Shown here: positions 50,193-63,675 of the stretch, piece by piece
Numbering within the stretch: position 1 is the stretch's first letter
Layout: the number at the start of each line of letters is the position of its first letter
Assembly: GCA_000507305.1 (NCBI GenBank)
Contig: DF240501.1
Coordinates: 1-64,000 of the forward strand
Length of the DNA stretch: 64,000 bases
DNA from: Breviolum minutum Mf 1.05b.01
Taxonomy: Eukaryota > Sar > Dinophyceae > Suessiales > Symbiodiniaceae
Direction: 5' to 3'
The notes under the pieces: model-generated
Told to the model about the DNA's origin: nothing
Seen by the model: only the letters and a program-made list of their open reading frames with translations
Databases searched by the model: none
Position numbers and translations under genes: made by a program

Positions 50193-53100
50193 TGGTTTCG
50201 ATTTTGTTGGAGGAAACAATCTTTTGAGTTTTGATTGGAGGTGGAACTGCAGTCTTTTGCTGCTCTTTGCGGTGGAATGGATGTGACCTTTTCAAGTCTT
50301 TCTCTTTGGGTATAACACATTGGGAACTTACGAACTTATGCTGAATCAAAATATTTGCCAATTCTAGCATATGAAGAATGGTTCAGTAACATACAGCCAG
50401 CCTGACATCAGTCTCCACTGTTTGTTTGGACACCAGTAAGTCACTATTCTACCATGGGTTCACTCCTTCATTTTCACCTTACCACACAATTCCATCATAA
50501 CCTGACTTGCTGCTCTCAAGATTGACGATCACTGGGTCCCAGTCTATATCACTGTGCTGATACCCTCATCTTACACCCACAATCTACTATCATTACATAT
50601 CATTACTGTATATTCTTCCAGTATATGTCCCCTTGCTTTGATTGGAAAAGGCCTTGTTTTAGGGGGGGTTGACCCTTCAAAAATACAGGTCATGAAGGGG
50701 CCCTAGGTGAACATGTTTTCAGGAGGAAGAGATGCGAGCGCTTGCCCGTGCCACCGTCATCGAAAGCGTGGATGCCTGTGTGTTAAAAAAGGAATTGGAT
50801 GGGAATGAAAATGTAGAACTTGCCTAAAGAATTTGTGCATTTTTTGACACAAGATAGAGCCACACCTGTTCACTATGAATGATGATTTTGGAAGTAGTCA
50901 AGAGATTTGAAGCATCTTGGAATACATTGGTGGATGTGGTTTCCCCTCATTTCTGGGGCGATGTGATAGAATTCTTCCAGCCGATGCTCCAGTCATTCCC
51001 TGGGCATTTGTTCCATGCAGCTTGACTCAAGGTCAATCGAATCAACCGATTAACCGGGAGAAGAGTTTTGAAGGCCCGCTGGGTGGAGAATTTCATCCTC
51101 CTTAATGTCATTTCATGTCCAGCAACAACAGTGCAAATCTCTCAAGGGTTTGGGGCTAGGCTACTAATTAGATTGTTTGCATACATCTTGCTGATGCTGT
51201 TTGGTTGTTTTGCCATGGAAATGTTGATCTACAAGGAATGCTGGAGTCACTTGAGTACTGTATTTAGTCACTTCCATTTTCGATTTCTTGCCGGAGAAAG
51301 AACGCTTAGCCTACGAAGACGGGTCATGCTTGATTGTCGACTTCATTCCTGCTTTGTTTTCTTTTTTTTTGGGGTGGGTGATATATTTTCTAGCTGCTGA
51401 CCGTCAGATTACGTGGAGAAGAGCCTCCCGAACAAAGGACCAGGCAGCATGCAGAAAGAATGCAGACTGTATGTACGGATGATCTTGGAGATTTGCTGGG
51501 TTGAATTGAAAACAGGTGGCAGAAGTACAAAACCGGTTGAAGAACAGAACTTTTTGATTTGTAACGTCATCTCACTTTTCTGTGTTCCAGAGTGTCTCAA
51601 ATCACATCACCACATCCATGATGCCACCTTGTGTCGCGATATACGCGAAATGATGTTATAGGGGGGGACCCAGCAAACGTATCAGACCCTTCAATTGCAC
51701 TTGAGATGTTTACCCAATACTTGCTGTGATCATCCCTGATCCATCTATTTTTCCACTGGTTATTTTAATGTTATTTAGCTTACGCCTGTAGAAAACCAGG
51801 AACCCCAAAAAACTTGGAGTCAGTTCTTTCCATTTCATATGTTGGTTTTTTAGCTCCTAAAATTATCCATGCCTGCCAGGAATGATTACTCATTCTGTCA
51901 GCCTTGCTGCACCACCTTCCAGGCCCTTTTTTTCAGATTTGTGAAAACGTTGCACCTAAGGTGCAGGATGATGTCGACAGTGATTCAAGGCTTGTCCTAA
52001 ACTTCAAAATATACAGATATATACCTACCATATAGTATTTATGATTGAGCCAGTCCCGGGGCATGTGTGTTGTCAAGTTTCTGAATAACTGGGCAGCATT
52101 TGTGAGTGATTGCCCTTCCCACAAAACGAGTCGCAAGGATAATGGTTGGATCAGCACTGGTGCCTCCGGGAGGCAACGGGCAGCTCACCGGTAGGACATG
52201 ATGGAGGATTGAGATTTGCATTTCTGAATGGAAGATCATTACCTCTCCGAATATTTAAGATGGAACCCGCAGAATCGGTGGTTTGTAGATGTTTCTCCTT
52301 TTCCAAAGGGGGTATCTATTTTCAGGTTCCAGCTGTTAGTTTTCGAGGGTTTTCTATCTATGTTGAGTTCTTTATACCAAAAATGGGGATCACCAACAAA
52401 AGTCCATGGATTCCCCTCTCGCCCAGGCAAGTTAGCAGGCACCTTCAGTGCTCCTGTGGGCTATTCAGGTGGGAAGAATGCCAATTTGTGGAACCTGGAA
52501 GCGGTTTTTGTGGGCTAAGAAATATGTAGGCCTACTCCTTGGACCCATAGTCTGTACTCTATACTCAAGAAGTATAGCCAAACCATTTTTGTTTATCAGA
52601 AACAGAAAGAACCATTGGATATTTATGGGGAATAGTTTGGTTTGTCAGAGTTTAGTCGCGGCACTTACCACTGGGAAGGGTTGCTTTGTTGAGCAGTTGA
52701 GCATCAACTTAAAACTTTTGAGAGATGAATCCGAATCCAACATGAATAAAAATGGTTCGATGCTAGCAATGATGGACAGAACAACAGCATCAGGTGCTCA
52801 GTTCCAAGCTCCATTCACAGGCGAGGAAAATGAATCTGTTGGGAATGTCTGAATCCACTGAACTGGTGTGACTAGAATGACTAGTGATTTGAACTGACAT
52901 CCCTTGGAACCATGGAACACTGAAGTCATAAACCTGGAAAACAAGATTTGCTGCAGAAAGGTTCATGTGACTATGTGTGAACTGTTCTCAGAAACTTCCA
53001 ACAGACAACATATTGGTCGTTGACGGGCATCTCTTCTGCACTTCCAAAATCCTCCTTGAATATCACGATGGGCATGAAGTAAGAGCTTGGTAAGTGAGAA

Positions 53101-53616
53101 TGTTTTGAAGAGAAAGAGGGTGCTTTCCGCTTCCCATTGGCTGGCCATTCGATTTGTGACACAGACATCTTGAACCCCCCCTAATGTTTCGCAGGGAAGA
53201 ACAAGTTTAAACCCTGTGAATCGGATCTTGACTTTGTGAAAGCACATTTGAGAGAAAGGTGCCCTGCATGGTAGCTTGCGCGTTCCCACCAGTCTGGGGG
53301 CCCGAATAAGTAAAAAGTGCAGGAATCTGGAATTATGACTCAGCACTGGAGAGAAGGATATCTCTGTAGAATGTAGGAATCATGCAAAAAGAATCTATAT
53401 ATAATTTATAGAAATCAGCAGGCTGGATTGATAACTCTATGGTCATGTCTCATTTCTAAGTATCGATGTCATGGTGCAGTTTTTTCAGCAGTTTTTCATA
53501 TGGATACTGTACAATATTTGAAATATATGCAATATTTTTTGTGATAGTCTATGTAACATAGATACGCATTATTATATATGTGCATTTATAATGCATAGTA
53601 TTTTACTACCAAGATC
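50193..53616 (+). other. Region with unidentified exons
   Basis: 50193-50700 shows nothing recognisable. Exon-like segments: 50723-50785 (EEEMRALARATVIESVDA, after a TTTCAG acceptor), 50890-51018 (two frames open; one reads DVVSPHFWGDVIEFFQPM), about 51284-51325 (LPEKERLAYEDGS), 52690-52851 (ends SGAQFQAPFTGEENESVGNV, TGA), 52998-53092 (ILVVDGHLFCTSKILLEYHD, GTAAGT donor) and 53193-53276 (KNKFKPCESDLDFVKAHLRE). They fit one or two + strand genes. No families recognised. Confidence 0.3.
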
Positions 53617-56330
53617 CAGCCGGAGCCACAGAAGGTGTTTTTGAACAGTCCAGTGGAACTTTGACTCGAATGTTTGCGACCTCGCAGCTTTCAGACTCGA
53701 ATGATGACATGATCAGCTTTTGCCACCTTGAACATCAGATGGCCCAAGCATACTACATATACCATGGAAGTTTTAAGGTTCAAGCCAATACCGAACGTGA
53801 CGCTTCGAAAAAGGTGCTCGAAAATACTGAAACAAAATGTTTGGAGTTTTTGTCTTGAATTTTCTGCGGGTTAGTAGGTATGCCTCATTATCTCCTTCAG
53901 GAAAGAAATGCCAACTCTGTTGGCACGGTGCCATATTTGCTGATCAAGCCAGCTATCAGACATGTCATCCCCAAGGCTTAAGCTTACTCATCGTAAAGAA
54001 CTTCCTCAGAATAGCATTGGTGCTTTTTAGGTGCGGTTTGAGGACTCGCACGTTTGCCGCCATGGAACTCATCGCAAATTATGTGGACTTTTATTCGGTA
54101 CAATCCATGTCAGCCGTCTTACGCTGGTGCGACACAGCAGGCACCTTTGTGCTTCAGGCGGTGGATCATCCAGCACGACAGCAGTTGTTGGAGCAGTGGT
54201 CGCGATATGCCGTAATGCGATCGATCAAGATTGAATTGTACGTTCACGGCCTTGAATGGGAAACCCGCCTTTGCTTTATTTTTTAGTGTGCAAATCGTAA
54301 GAGTTTGCATCATATCAATCAACTTTTTTTTGGAGAAGACAGTGGTTTCTGGTGTATGTTGGGGTATCTTACACTCCAAAAAAAAAACTTCACAAAAAAA
54401 TCCAAGACCTTTTAGATGTTTTTTTAATTTTGGAAGTACTGGTATGTGTTCCACAATGGTATGCAATACATGCCTTTCCTTTGGATTGTACGCAGTGCGC
54501 TATGCAATCAGGAGGACCTTTTTGCCAATTCCATCGCTGGCACAGCGGTGACTGTGATTCCTCGGCTCACGCGCATTGGAAAGACCAGCTATACCATACA
54601 GAACAAGGCGCGGGCTCCAAGTGCCAAGCTTTTTGTGCAACTAAAAGGTTTGGTTCTGATGGTTGTCCGCAATTTTGCTTGCTGATATCTTCCAAGAAGA
54701 TATCTTCTGTTTGTCATTGACTTAATTCATCTTAGTTCTGGGAAGTGGGACCTCATGCCCCGTCCCATCATGTCCCATCCCAATCATCCTCACATCATCA
54801 AACTTCGAAACTATGACAGAAACACAGGTTACGATGTGCGAGACGGGGCAAGTGCTGGCCACCGTCGAGACGGTCATGGTACAACTGGATACTTCATTGG
54901 CAAAAGCTGTCCCGTTGACTTGCCGTGCCACAGCGGCAGTGGTGGAAGCATCGATCTCATTACATGATTTACTTGTGTTGAATAAATTGAATAGATATTA
55001 ATATGTACTGTATGATAATTTTCTCTTTATGCATGTTCTCTATTGTCAAATTTGTACGTCGTACAATGATCTATGCAAATGTACCTTGATGATGTTTGCA
55101 TAAACATTTACTTTGGTTATATGATGGTCTCCCGATGGTTTTGTAAAGTCATTTACTTTTTTGTATGACTCTGTATGACAGGTGATTGCCGATGCTACCA
55201 TTGCTGATCATTGTTGCAAAATCAATGACTAGCATGCAACTGATATACAAACCAGGTAAATGGTGTGGTGACGTGACAAACATTGGCTTACTGAGCAACA
55301 GCCGCCTCCCTTATCCTTGTTTCAGGATTGTTGAAGGTGGTTTACCTTTGCATGAAATATACGCAAGATCTATATAGATGAGAGTGACCAAAGTCATAGA
55401 GACGTGCATGCGGCCTTCTATGGTCTTCCTACATGCTTGGATATGTTATATACACATATGGACACACACGTGTATTTTTGGCGCCTACCTGTCGGTAGTG
55501 AACTGCCTTCATCTGTTGAAAAGGTCTACATACAGTTTTACTGCTGATCTCCCAGATCATGATGTTTTCTGTTTGACCGGGAGATGAGCAATGAACTCTG
55601 ATTTGAGTCAGGGAGATAGTGGCCAAGATTGCTTTGGGCTTTGGGTCAACATGACCACAATCATTTTATTGCATGGTCATGCATGGTCAAATGTAACAGA
55701 TTGGTTTTACCCAAGCGAATTTGCAATGAAACCAGTGAGTCGATTGGCATCTCCAAGTGGGAAAGTTTTGTGGACAGGTGACGAACTGCAAGGTCTCCTG
55801 TCGAAAGCACACTTTGAACTCTTGGACGTTCCAACTTTTGCGGAGAGACCGGGACCGAACATCACAGATTGCTATTCTTGGCAATGTACCCTCCTGACAT
55901 GTTTGAAGAACAGGTAAGGCAACTTGAAAAAATGTTGGAAGTGTTGATAGATGATGTTATATGAAATTAAGGGTTCATAGTCGTTCATGCAGAGGAGTTG
56001 TGAGTTACAAGATGTTGTTAAGCCACATCAAGGCACTGCATGCATCTATAGAACACAGAGCCAATCCAGAGTCAATTGAAACAAATCTCTCATGGCTCCT
56101 TGTCATTCATTGGAGGTGAAATGACATACATCTCCAGACACCAAGTGCTGATACATTTGATGGAGCAATGTCACATTGCCAGGTGAAGTGAGACCTTCTG
56201 ACTGCGATTTGCTGGGCCATATGAACAATGCTAGCTACGGCACCCTTTTCGATGACGCGCGGCACGCGGCAGGCATCGACTGTGCTGTGCAGAAGGCATC
56301 AATTGTGCCTTGGACCTGGTAGTTTTTTCT
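53617..56330 (+). CDS. Hotdog-fold thioesterase-like gene, possibly with two hotdog modules
   Basis: Hotdog thioesterases hydrolyse acyl-CoA or acyl-carrier thioesters. The exon 54515-54634 (AVTVIPRLTRIGKTSYTI) joins in phase to the exon from 54828 (TMCETGQVLATVETVMVQLD), giving the central strands and closing strand of a hotdog fold. Further on, the exon from 56183 encodes VRPSDCDLLGHMNNASYGTL followed by FDDARHAAG, a classic hotdog N-terminus (D-x-D-x-x-G-H-x-N-N). Because the N-terminal motif lies downstream of the other piece, the gene either has two hotdog modules or there are two genes. Other exons probably belonging here: 53617-53850, about 54045-54230 (SAVLRWCDTAGTFVLQAVDH) and 55778-55862. 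Exon limits other than those stated are approximate. Confidence 0.48.
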
Positions 56331-57103
56331 CAGTGTTGGGGATACATGAACTTCAACCAAATCATTGGTGCATTCTGGGCGTTGAAGCTATATACAGTAT
56401 ATGGCATGCTACCCCCAAGAATGTCCAAGAATCTCATTAATATAAGTAGCTACTTACCTATCCACAGATCAAGGATGAAACCTCTTTTTGTGTGTTCTTT
56501 CTTCATCTTTCTTCTGCATTGTGTCGGTATTCCTTTTCTCGCAACTTCAGGCATAACCGATATGATCTCGCTAGGTAGGTTGGATTGAGATGGATTGAGA
56601 CTTCTCCTGCTTTTTACGGATGCAAGTAAGCATGTCCCAGGAGTATGTTCTGCAAGCACAAGCTTTTCAGAAGCTGCAAATTGTGGTTTGGCGTAGCTCT
56701 GGCAATATCAATCTTCAGATGATCAATTCTGAAGGCACCTGGGAGACAGCAAAACAACTAGCTCAAGTCTCAAGCATTGTGCCCAAAGACATTCGCCCAT
56801 TTGCAGATACACAATTACCACCAAAGAGAAGGATATCCCAAAGCCGCGTTTGACGATGAGAGGGCATGAGAGGGCATTTTTTGTTGCACATGCTGTGTTT
56901 GTGGTGGTGTGTTGTTGACACTGAGTGCAAATGCCAGACTTGATTATAACTACTGACGACACTCAGTCCAACATACAGTGCTGGGACATGTTGGGACGTT
57001 CATGTAATTAGCTAAGGCTGGTAAAATAAGATATCCAACTGTAAATTAAATCTTGAAGATAAGTCAGGGATAGTTGGAATGTAATTAGACTGCTATATAA
57101 TTA

Positions 57104-57502
57104 ATGTACACCAGCTGGTTTTCATCAACACTCGGCCTTCCTCAACATCCTGCCATGCCTGGATCCATTCAGGCCACATGGTTTCTCGAGCTGTCATGGT
57201 TCCATTGCCTTCTAGCCGCCTTTGATGGCGCTGTGAAGCCTGCGTTTTTGCCAGGGTCATCCTGGGAGACATGCTGGAGTGACATGCTTGTGAAAGCTGA
57301 TGCAGCTTTCCTTTGGTGTGGAGTTCGTGCTGTCTTTATGCCACCTTTAACACCAACAAAAAAAAGCAACGGGACCTCATCCCTCATCCAACAGCAAATT
57401 TGGAAAGCTGGTGGAGAGCGAAGATGCCGCACTTCCAAAAGAAAATGCAGCGTTCAGATGCATCCACTTTCTTCATTGTTGCAATGTAACTTAAGGCGCT
57501 AA
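57104..57502 (+). CDS. Exon-like ORF of unknown function
   Basis: A 132-codon open frame with protein-like composition over its first 90 codons (TWFLELSWFHCLLAAFDGAV; SDMLVKADAAFLWCGVRAVF), rich in Trp and Cys. The end of the frame (KKSNGTSS and beyond) looks less convincing and may be intron. It could be an exon of the preceding thioesterase-like gene or of a separate one. Confidence 0.35.
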   Translation: MYTSWFSSTLGLPQHPAMPGSIQATWFLELSWFHCLLAAFDGAVKPAFLPGSSWETCWSDMLVKADAAFLWCGVRAVFMPPLTPTKKSNGTSSLIQQQIWKAGGERRCRTSKRKCSVQMHPLSSLLQCNLRR

Positions 57503-60500
57503 GAATATGCTTTGAATAATGGCTCTGAAAGCCGGTCTCTCGGATATGACAGTATTCACGTTTGAACATGCAGACAAATCTTTACGAATGTGACGCCAGG
57601 GACGTGCGGGACAGGTGACAAGGTGAGAAGAGATTCCGAAAAGATCCAGAGATTTCAGAGTTGAATTAGACTGAACTCCTAAAACCTTGGGATGAAAGAT
57701 GGGTTTGGCTCCAGACTGTCGCCCTCCCTAGCTTCAATACTCTTTATTGAATGGATATGAATGGATAAGAGATATACATTCAGAAACATACTATCATACT
57801 ATTCCAAATACTTTAGCTCAGCATGGCAGAAATTAGGCCAGACTTAGAATGATTGAAATGGCGTTCTTTCAGTGGAATCAAAATAAAACTCCTCCCGGTC
57901 GCCATACCCAAATGGTGGTGACAATGCACTCTCGTTGCTAGAGGGATAAGATGATAAGAGGGACTTCTTTCGGGGAATCTACATGAATTGACAGGATTGG
58001 TGAACCAGTGTGTTTTCTTCTCTACAGGTTGCTGAGATCATGGCCCTTCCATATCAAATGAGTCTATACGGATTCCACATGGTCCATCAGTCTTATCTTT
58101 CTGGCTAATCAACCAACCCCCGCGCCCCTTAACGTAGAACCATTATTGTTTCCCTTAATAAGGCCATATTAAACCCTTGTTTCTGAAGGGGGGTTAGGTT
58201 AGGGTGGGTAGGTTGATGCGCCATTCCATTCCTCCATGTCCTCCCAGGTGGAGGTGGAACCTTTGCTAGCCCACTGCAAGCTTGCCAGTTGGCAGCACTT
58301 ATATAGGTGAGAATTTTGGTGTACTTGATGTTGACTTACACGAGGCCTAAAAATATCTGTAGAAAAAAGATGGAGAACCACCCTATTATATTTTATTATT
58401 TTATATTTTATCATATGATATAATATTATATTATAATATTTACATGTTTTCTTAACATGATCATCATCGTTGTCATCAAAGCCGCCAAGCCCATCATGGT
58501 AATCGTCTTCGTCACCCTCATCATGGATTGCATGGTTGTCATTATTGCATGACTTGGCCAGTGTCATGCATTGTTGTTTTCCAACCACATAAATTTGACC
58601 AATCAACCTCATACACTTCCTCCACAGTGACCATCGAAGTAAAGGTCACTACCATTGGGATTGCGAGCCAGCTTGGGGGGGCAACTTCAAGCCTATTTGT
58701 GTTTGTTGATTTGGTAGTTTCAAAAGCCGATTTTGGATGTTCATTCCTTCCGAGTTGAATATTTTCCGAAAGGGTTCATGTTACAGCAGATGGGTTCAAA
58801 ATACCAACTAGCTGTTACGTTTGTATTGCTTGCACATGTTGATGGAAGGACTAGAATCTAGAAGGATGTGATTTCCATGATAGATGATTCTGAGATTATC
58901 AATCTCGATGGTTTCAATTCAAGGGGAACGGGCAAGGCAAAACACTCCCAATCAATGCAAGGAATATGAACTGTCCTGTAAGGTTTGCGAGCAAGATTCA
59001 ATGAATTTGTCAACTTAAGATAACTTTAGTCGTGAAATCAGCCGGAATGGCAGGAAATGAGTTTATTTCAGTGGTGGCTGGGGACTGTATTAACAAGGGT
59101 GGGTGCATCAGATCCCCAAAGACTTGCCGCCGCACCAAGTTCGTGATTTGGATGATACTCAGAAGGCAGAACGGGTGGAAGAGTGGCCATGGCAGAGGCA
59201 AAGTCATGTTTGAATCACCTTGGTAAATCGCAGATGGAAATTTCCATTCTAGTGGATGTAAGTTGGAGGACCTAATGTCCAGCTTATTTCGGACTCGTAG
59301 CTTGTTTGCGGTGGTCATGATCACTACCAGATCCGTCAATTCAACATGGGACCTAAAGAAATCAGGGATCAATAAGTTTCAACAAAGTCGGGGAGGCTTG
59401 GAGTTTGGTTTTGCCCGTGCATGATTGGGGTTTCCCTTTCCTGTGTGCGTCACTCTTAGCAAATTCCGCTCTCTCAGATGTACTGTATAGAACGTGTGAA
59501 GGTTTCTGTCTCAAGTCGAATCCGTTTCTTGACTTCCACCCGAAGTGTTTTTTTTCTTCAAAAAGCAGGAGGACATGCGCAAGCAGTTCGCAGAATCAGT
59601 TCCTTTGTCCTGGAAACTAGGGGGAATTCAAAATGAAACCGACGGAAGTTGCAGACTGGAATCTGTAAACTGGATTTATTTTCTAGAATCTAATGATGTA
59701 CAAGTGTACAAGATAGTTGTCCTTTATCATACCTTCTTTTCTTCACATCCTATGAGATGTTGAGTATGAAAGCCGTGACCCTAAATATTCCGTGGATGGG
59801 GCGGTTCAATCTAAGGGGATCCATGCAAGATTGACCACCCAGTTCTGGGTGTTGGGATTATTGATTCTGGGAGAAAGTGGACGTGCATAACATATAGGGA
59901 TCGACATAAAAAGACACGCATGTGTTTACGGTTTTACAGAAAAACACATAGCACCTGAACAGGATGATTTTCAAAAGGAATCTCGTCCGGACTTGTAGGA
60001 GCCTATTGCCAGCTTCCACCTTAGGTACGCGGGGTATACTTCGTATTAATCATATCAAGTGTTGGTTGGAGTGGTGAAGGTTACCCACACCGTTCATCAC
60101 CATTCATCAGTGTCCGTTTTCCTGAAGGTCAGGAAGTATACCTCAATATATAGAAGGCAGATGTGGGGCGGTGCGATTTGGTCCTGTGGCAGGGAATAGC
60201 ACCTTCCATCTTTGATGCACTATGTATTTCCCTAATTTTCAGCCACGGAATCCGGACGCTCTAGTCACCATCACCACCAGCTGCATGATGTTTTTTTTTG
60301 GGGAGACTGTATCAGAAGTTCTGAGGTCAAAAAGATGATGAAGGGCGGGCAGGTGCAATGGGAGCCTTCCGTCGTGGTATTTTTCATCACGAGATGGACC
60401 TCGCTCGCGCGTTATCGCGTTTTTCCTGTGAAAGCAGGCAAATGGCAACCTGCAGTCCGAGAGCCCAAACTCAGCAGCTTCCATGTTGAGATGCTGGCAG

Positions 60501-61062
60501 TGGAGAGATGCTTGTGAACATGTTGATATTTCTGCTTCGGGCTTAGGTATTTTGTGCAGACATGTCAACATGCCATTTTGGATGTTTTGAAGCATTTCCA
60601 TCACAAGATTGTCATGGTCCCCTTTATCTGGGATATTGACAAATGTAGCATCTTCAGATCAATAAATCTGGAAAGTATCTCCCCAGTATTGTCATGTACC
60701 CACCGTCCCCACTGTCCGTGGCTCAAGAACACGGTTGTCTAGGATGATTATGGCTAACTTAAAGATGGTTTCAGCATTTGGGCCATTACCAAGATTCGCG
60801 TTCAAGGATCAAAAGCTGAACCATGATACAAGCATAGTGAAATTGGATGATCTGACAGAATTATTTCTAACTGGAATGCCCAGGATTGTGCCAAACATTT
60901 GCATACCAAGTGCAGCAAGAATCCAGAATCTTCAGTTGTATATGATATCAAAAATAAGCAATTTAGCATGTTCATCGAATTTTCAGGTAAGAAGGCATCA
61001 AATGGATACATAATACCATATAACCGTAGCATTACATAATAGCAAAACATTTGCACATCGCC
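57503..61062 (+). other. Mostly non-coding stretch with a few exon-like segments
   Basis: 57503-59400 has no supported gene, only AT-rich sequence with short repeats (58380-58440) and a short GC-rich inverted repeat near 58110-58195. Exon-like pieces: 59570-59622 (QEDMRKQFAESVPLSWKLGG) and about 60356-60490, where a frame reads RRGIFHHEMDLARALSRFSC. A second spliced-leader-like match ends at 60729 (GTGGCTCAAG). Confidence 0.3.
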
Positions 61063-61190
61063 ATGCCTCGTTTTGATCCCTCCCGTTCGCGCTCCGCGAG
61101 CCGACGCTCGCGTTCCCAGTCACGGAGACGCTCGCGTTCGCGGAGACGGTCGCCCAGGCTTGATGGTGGGCAGCACTGGAAGCATCCTGG
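61063..61190 (+). CDS. Arginine/serine-rich N-terminal exon
   Basis: ATG at 61063 begins MPRFDPSRSRSASRRSRSQS and continues with RRRSRSRRRSPRLDGG, a short RS domain such as those of SR splicing factors. The coding part is GC-rich against an AT-rich upstream region. The frame goes on past 61190, but a donor around GGTGGGCAG is likely. Later exons could include about 62090-62180, where one frame reads RRSASPPERRSAQKGDDGGE. No RNA-binding domain is visible in the window, so the function is unproven. Confidence 0.45.
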
Positions 61191-63530
61191 CCCAGTTGGG
61201 AGGTTTAAAACGCTCCATTGTTTTTGTTTCCCTCGGATTTTTGCAGACCAACAGTTAGAATCAGTTTGACCCCCCAAGAATGGAAGATGACTTGCTTGTT
61301 GTTAGAGTATTTTCTTTTGGGGGACTTGTTCCGTTTGGGAGTGCATATAGATGCCAGGAACAATGTGATAAATGAAGAGTGTAGTTCCGATTTGTGGATC
61401 TCAAGAGGCTAGTGGATACCTTCAAACGCTTTTTTCCTGATCAGTATTGGGGACTTCTCTCAAAATGAATTCATATATATATGTACAGTACCCCTATCCA
61501 GAATAATATCCGAACTGGGGAGTTCTGGTTCGAATTACACACGTGTTTTTGGAAACAAAACGCTTTAACAACAGGGTCAAGATTGCAGTTTGGCTTCAAC
61601 CTTCATGCCCCAGGGCATCCGTAATTGACATTCGTTATTGCTCCTTTTTATTTATACCTTGACCTTGGCAAACCTTTGCCACTTAGTTATGCAGTTATGC
61701 AATTGTTATGCTGGGTGTGTTCGTTTGCTTTGCATCCGATGCGCTTTGATGCATCATCATAATAATTCATTACAATTTAATGAGTACATCCTGCATTTGC
61801 ATTTTCAGGTGTGCTAAGTGTAACCCAAATGATGCCGTTGCATGCATGTCAAATGGAGCTGTAGCATTTCCATGCCTGAGTGTTGTAGTTTATTTTTTTG
61901 ACGCACATAAGCGTGCATATCATTAGCACAATATGTTGATTATTCATGGAGATATGTGTATCGTTCTTACTTCATCCACAAATCAAGAATGTATATTACA
62001 TACGGTACATACATATGTACAGTTCCAATCAAGACATAAACATTCTGAATGTATCCCTAAATGTCCCGTTTACCTTTACCACTTGGCCAGACATCTGGTG
62101 CAGGCGATCGGCATCCCCACCGGAACGACGTTCCGCACAGAAGGGCGACGATGGCGGAGAACCCTCGGAGACTTGGCTCGGTACATCCACCGATGTGTTC
62201 CGGCTATGGAGGGGATACCACAACGTTGCTTCGATTTTTGTTGGTTATGTAACATATCTGGCTGGTGGTTTTACATATTTTTGATAGATGAAACATTAGG
62301 AGTTGATCTAATGACATTCAATGAGATTTAGTCTTAATTGGCACCTTGAAAACTTTTTCTCCTGTATAATTAATTGATTTTAATGGTGGTGCCCAAACAT
62401 GTGGTACAAGGTGGCTATCCCAGATCCCAGGGGGGAGTCACATTAGGATGAAACAAGTGGATAAACGACAAAGACTTCCCGACCCCGTTGATGCCTCGAG
62501 TTTTCTTCAATGATGGTGCATTGCGCAGGTCCTTCCCCAAGGAAGCTGAATTAATGAGGTTTGAAATTGTGGTGCATATGGATTTGCAGCCTACCTTTTG
62601 CTTGAAATTTCCAGCTTGCTAAGGTAATGATGTTTATATAAGATTTCTCATGAAGGACTGAGAGGTGACATGGGGAAGTTCATTATGACCCTCACCGAGG
62701 CGGATGGAGAAGCTGAGGCACCTGAGGTAGGGAGAGGGGGCGAGCCTGATGTTTGGCTTCGTTGACATGCCGTGAATTTAGCACGAGCCGGAAAAAAAAC
62801 GGCCATGGAATCGGTGATCTCATTAGATAAATGGAAAGCTTATAGTAAAAGATGGAGAGCGCAGACCAACGATTACAGCATAGGTAAAAGTATATGTAAA
62901 GGTTGTTCCTTTTGGCATCTTCTGGAAGGGAAGCAATAAAAATGGAAAATAAAAGAGAGGAAAAGGAAAGAACAGAAGAATTCAAAAGATAAAGACAAGA
63001 AGCCGACATAAACCGACATGAAATGAAAGAAAAACTCACAGAGAAAAGGGGCGCCAAACATCAAGAGACAAAGTACCGCAAAAGCATTCAATATAGGAGA
63101 ATCTAGAAGGCACAGATTCAGTCAGATCAACATTGATGTAGGTTTCCAGGTAAACCTTGAGTGTGCAATTTCTGTCACTTTTTGGACTCTGGATGACTCT
63201 TGGGGATGTGCTTTTAATGTTTATTTATATATTTCCATTGTTTTTTCATTCGTTTGTACCTGCATTCACTGGCAAAGTCAAGTCAACCGCAGGCCAAATG
63301 CACTGTGGTGGAAAGCAAAGCAAGACAAAGCACTGGAGAAACTCGCTTCAATTATTTCCGTGTGGCCCTGGTGGTGGTAAACTCTCAGTTGGGAGGAAAG
63401 TGTGTGACCCGATGGATTCTGATGCCTGGTCACACTGGTGACCAGGGTGTTGATTCAGTGGACCCCCCAAAAAATGTGGGATCAAAATCCGCAGTTCGAT
63501 CTCAGCTCAATTGTCAAGTAAATATCATGT
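61191..63530 (+). other. Sparse region with unassigned exon candidates
   Basis: Apart from 62090-62200, exon-like pieces occur at about 62470-62575 and 62664-62730 (MGKFIMTLTEADGEAEAPE, GTAGGG donor). A further frame at 63280-63420 is open (STGETRFNYFRVALVVVNSQ). 61430-62040 and 62740-63150 show nothing recognisable; the latter is purine-rich on the + strand. Confidence 0.25.
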
Positions 63531-63651
63531 ACACTCCGGTAAACTAACCTAGCTGGCTGGAAAATGGACCCTGAATGAAGATGTATTCCCTATTGAAGAT
63601 GGGGATATTCCAGCTAGCTATGCTGGGAAATATTAGACTTACCAGAGGGTA
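63531..63651. mobile_element. Fold-back element, family E copy 2
   Basis: Starts with the same ACACTCCGGTAAACTAAC as the element at 26600 and shares GAAGATGTATTCCCTATTGA. The right end TTAGACTTACCAGAGGGT is a diverged inverted copy. Confidence 0.75.
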
Positions 63652-63675
63652 TTTCTGTCCATTGTTTCCTGGGGG

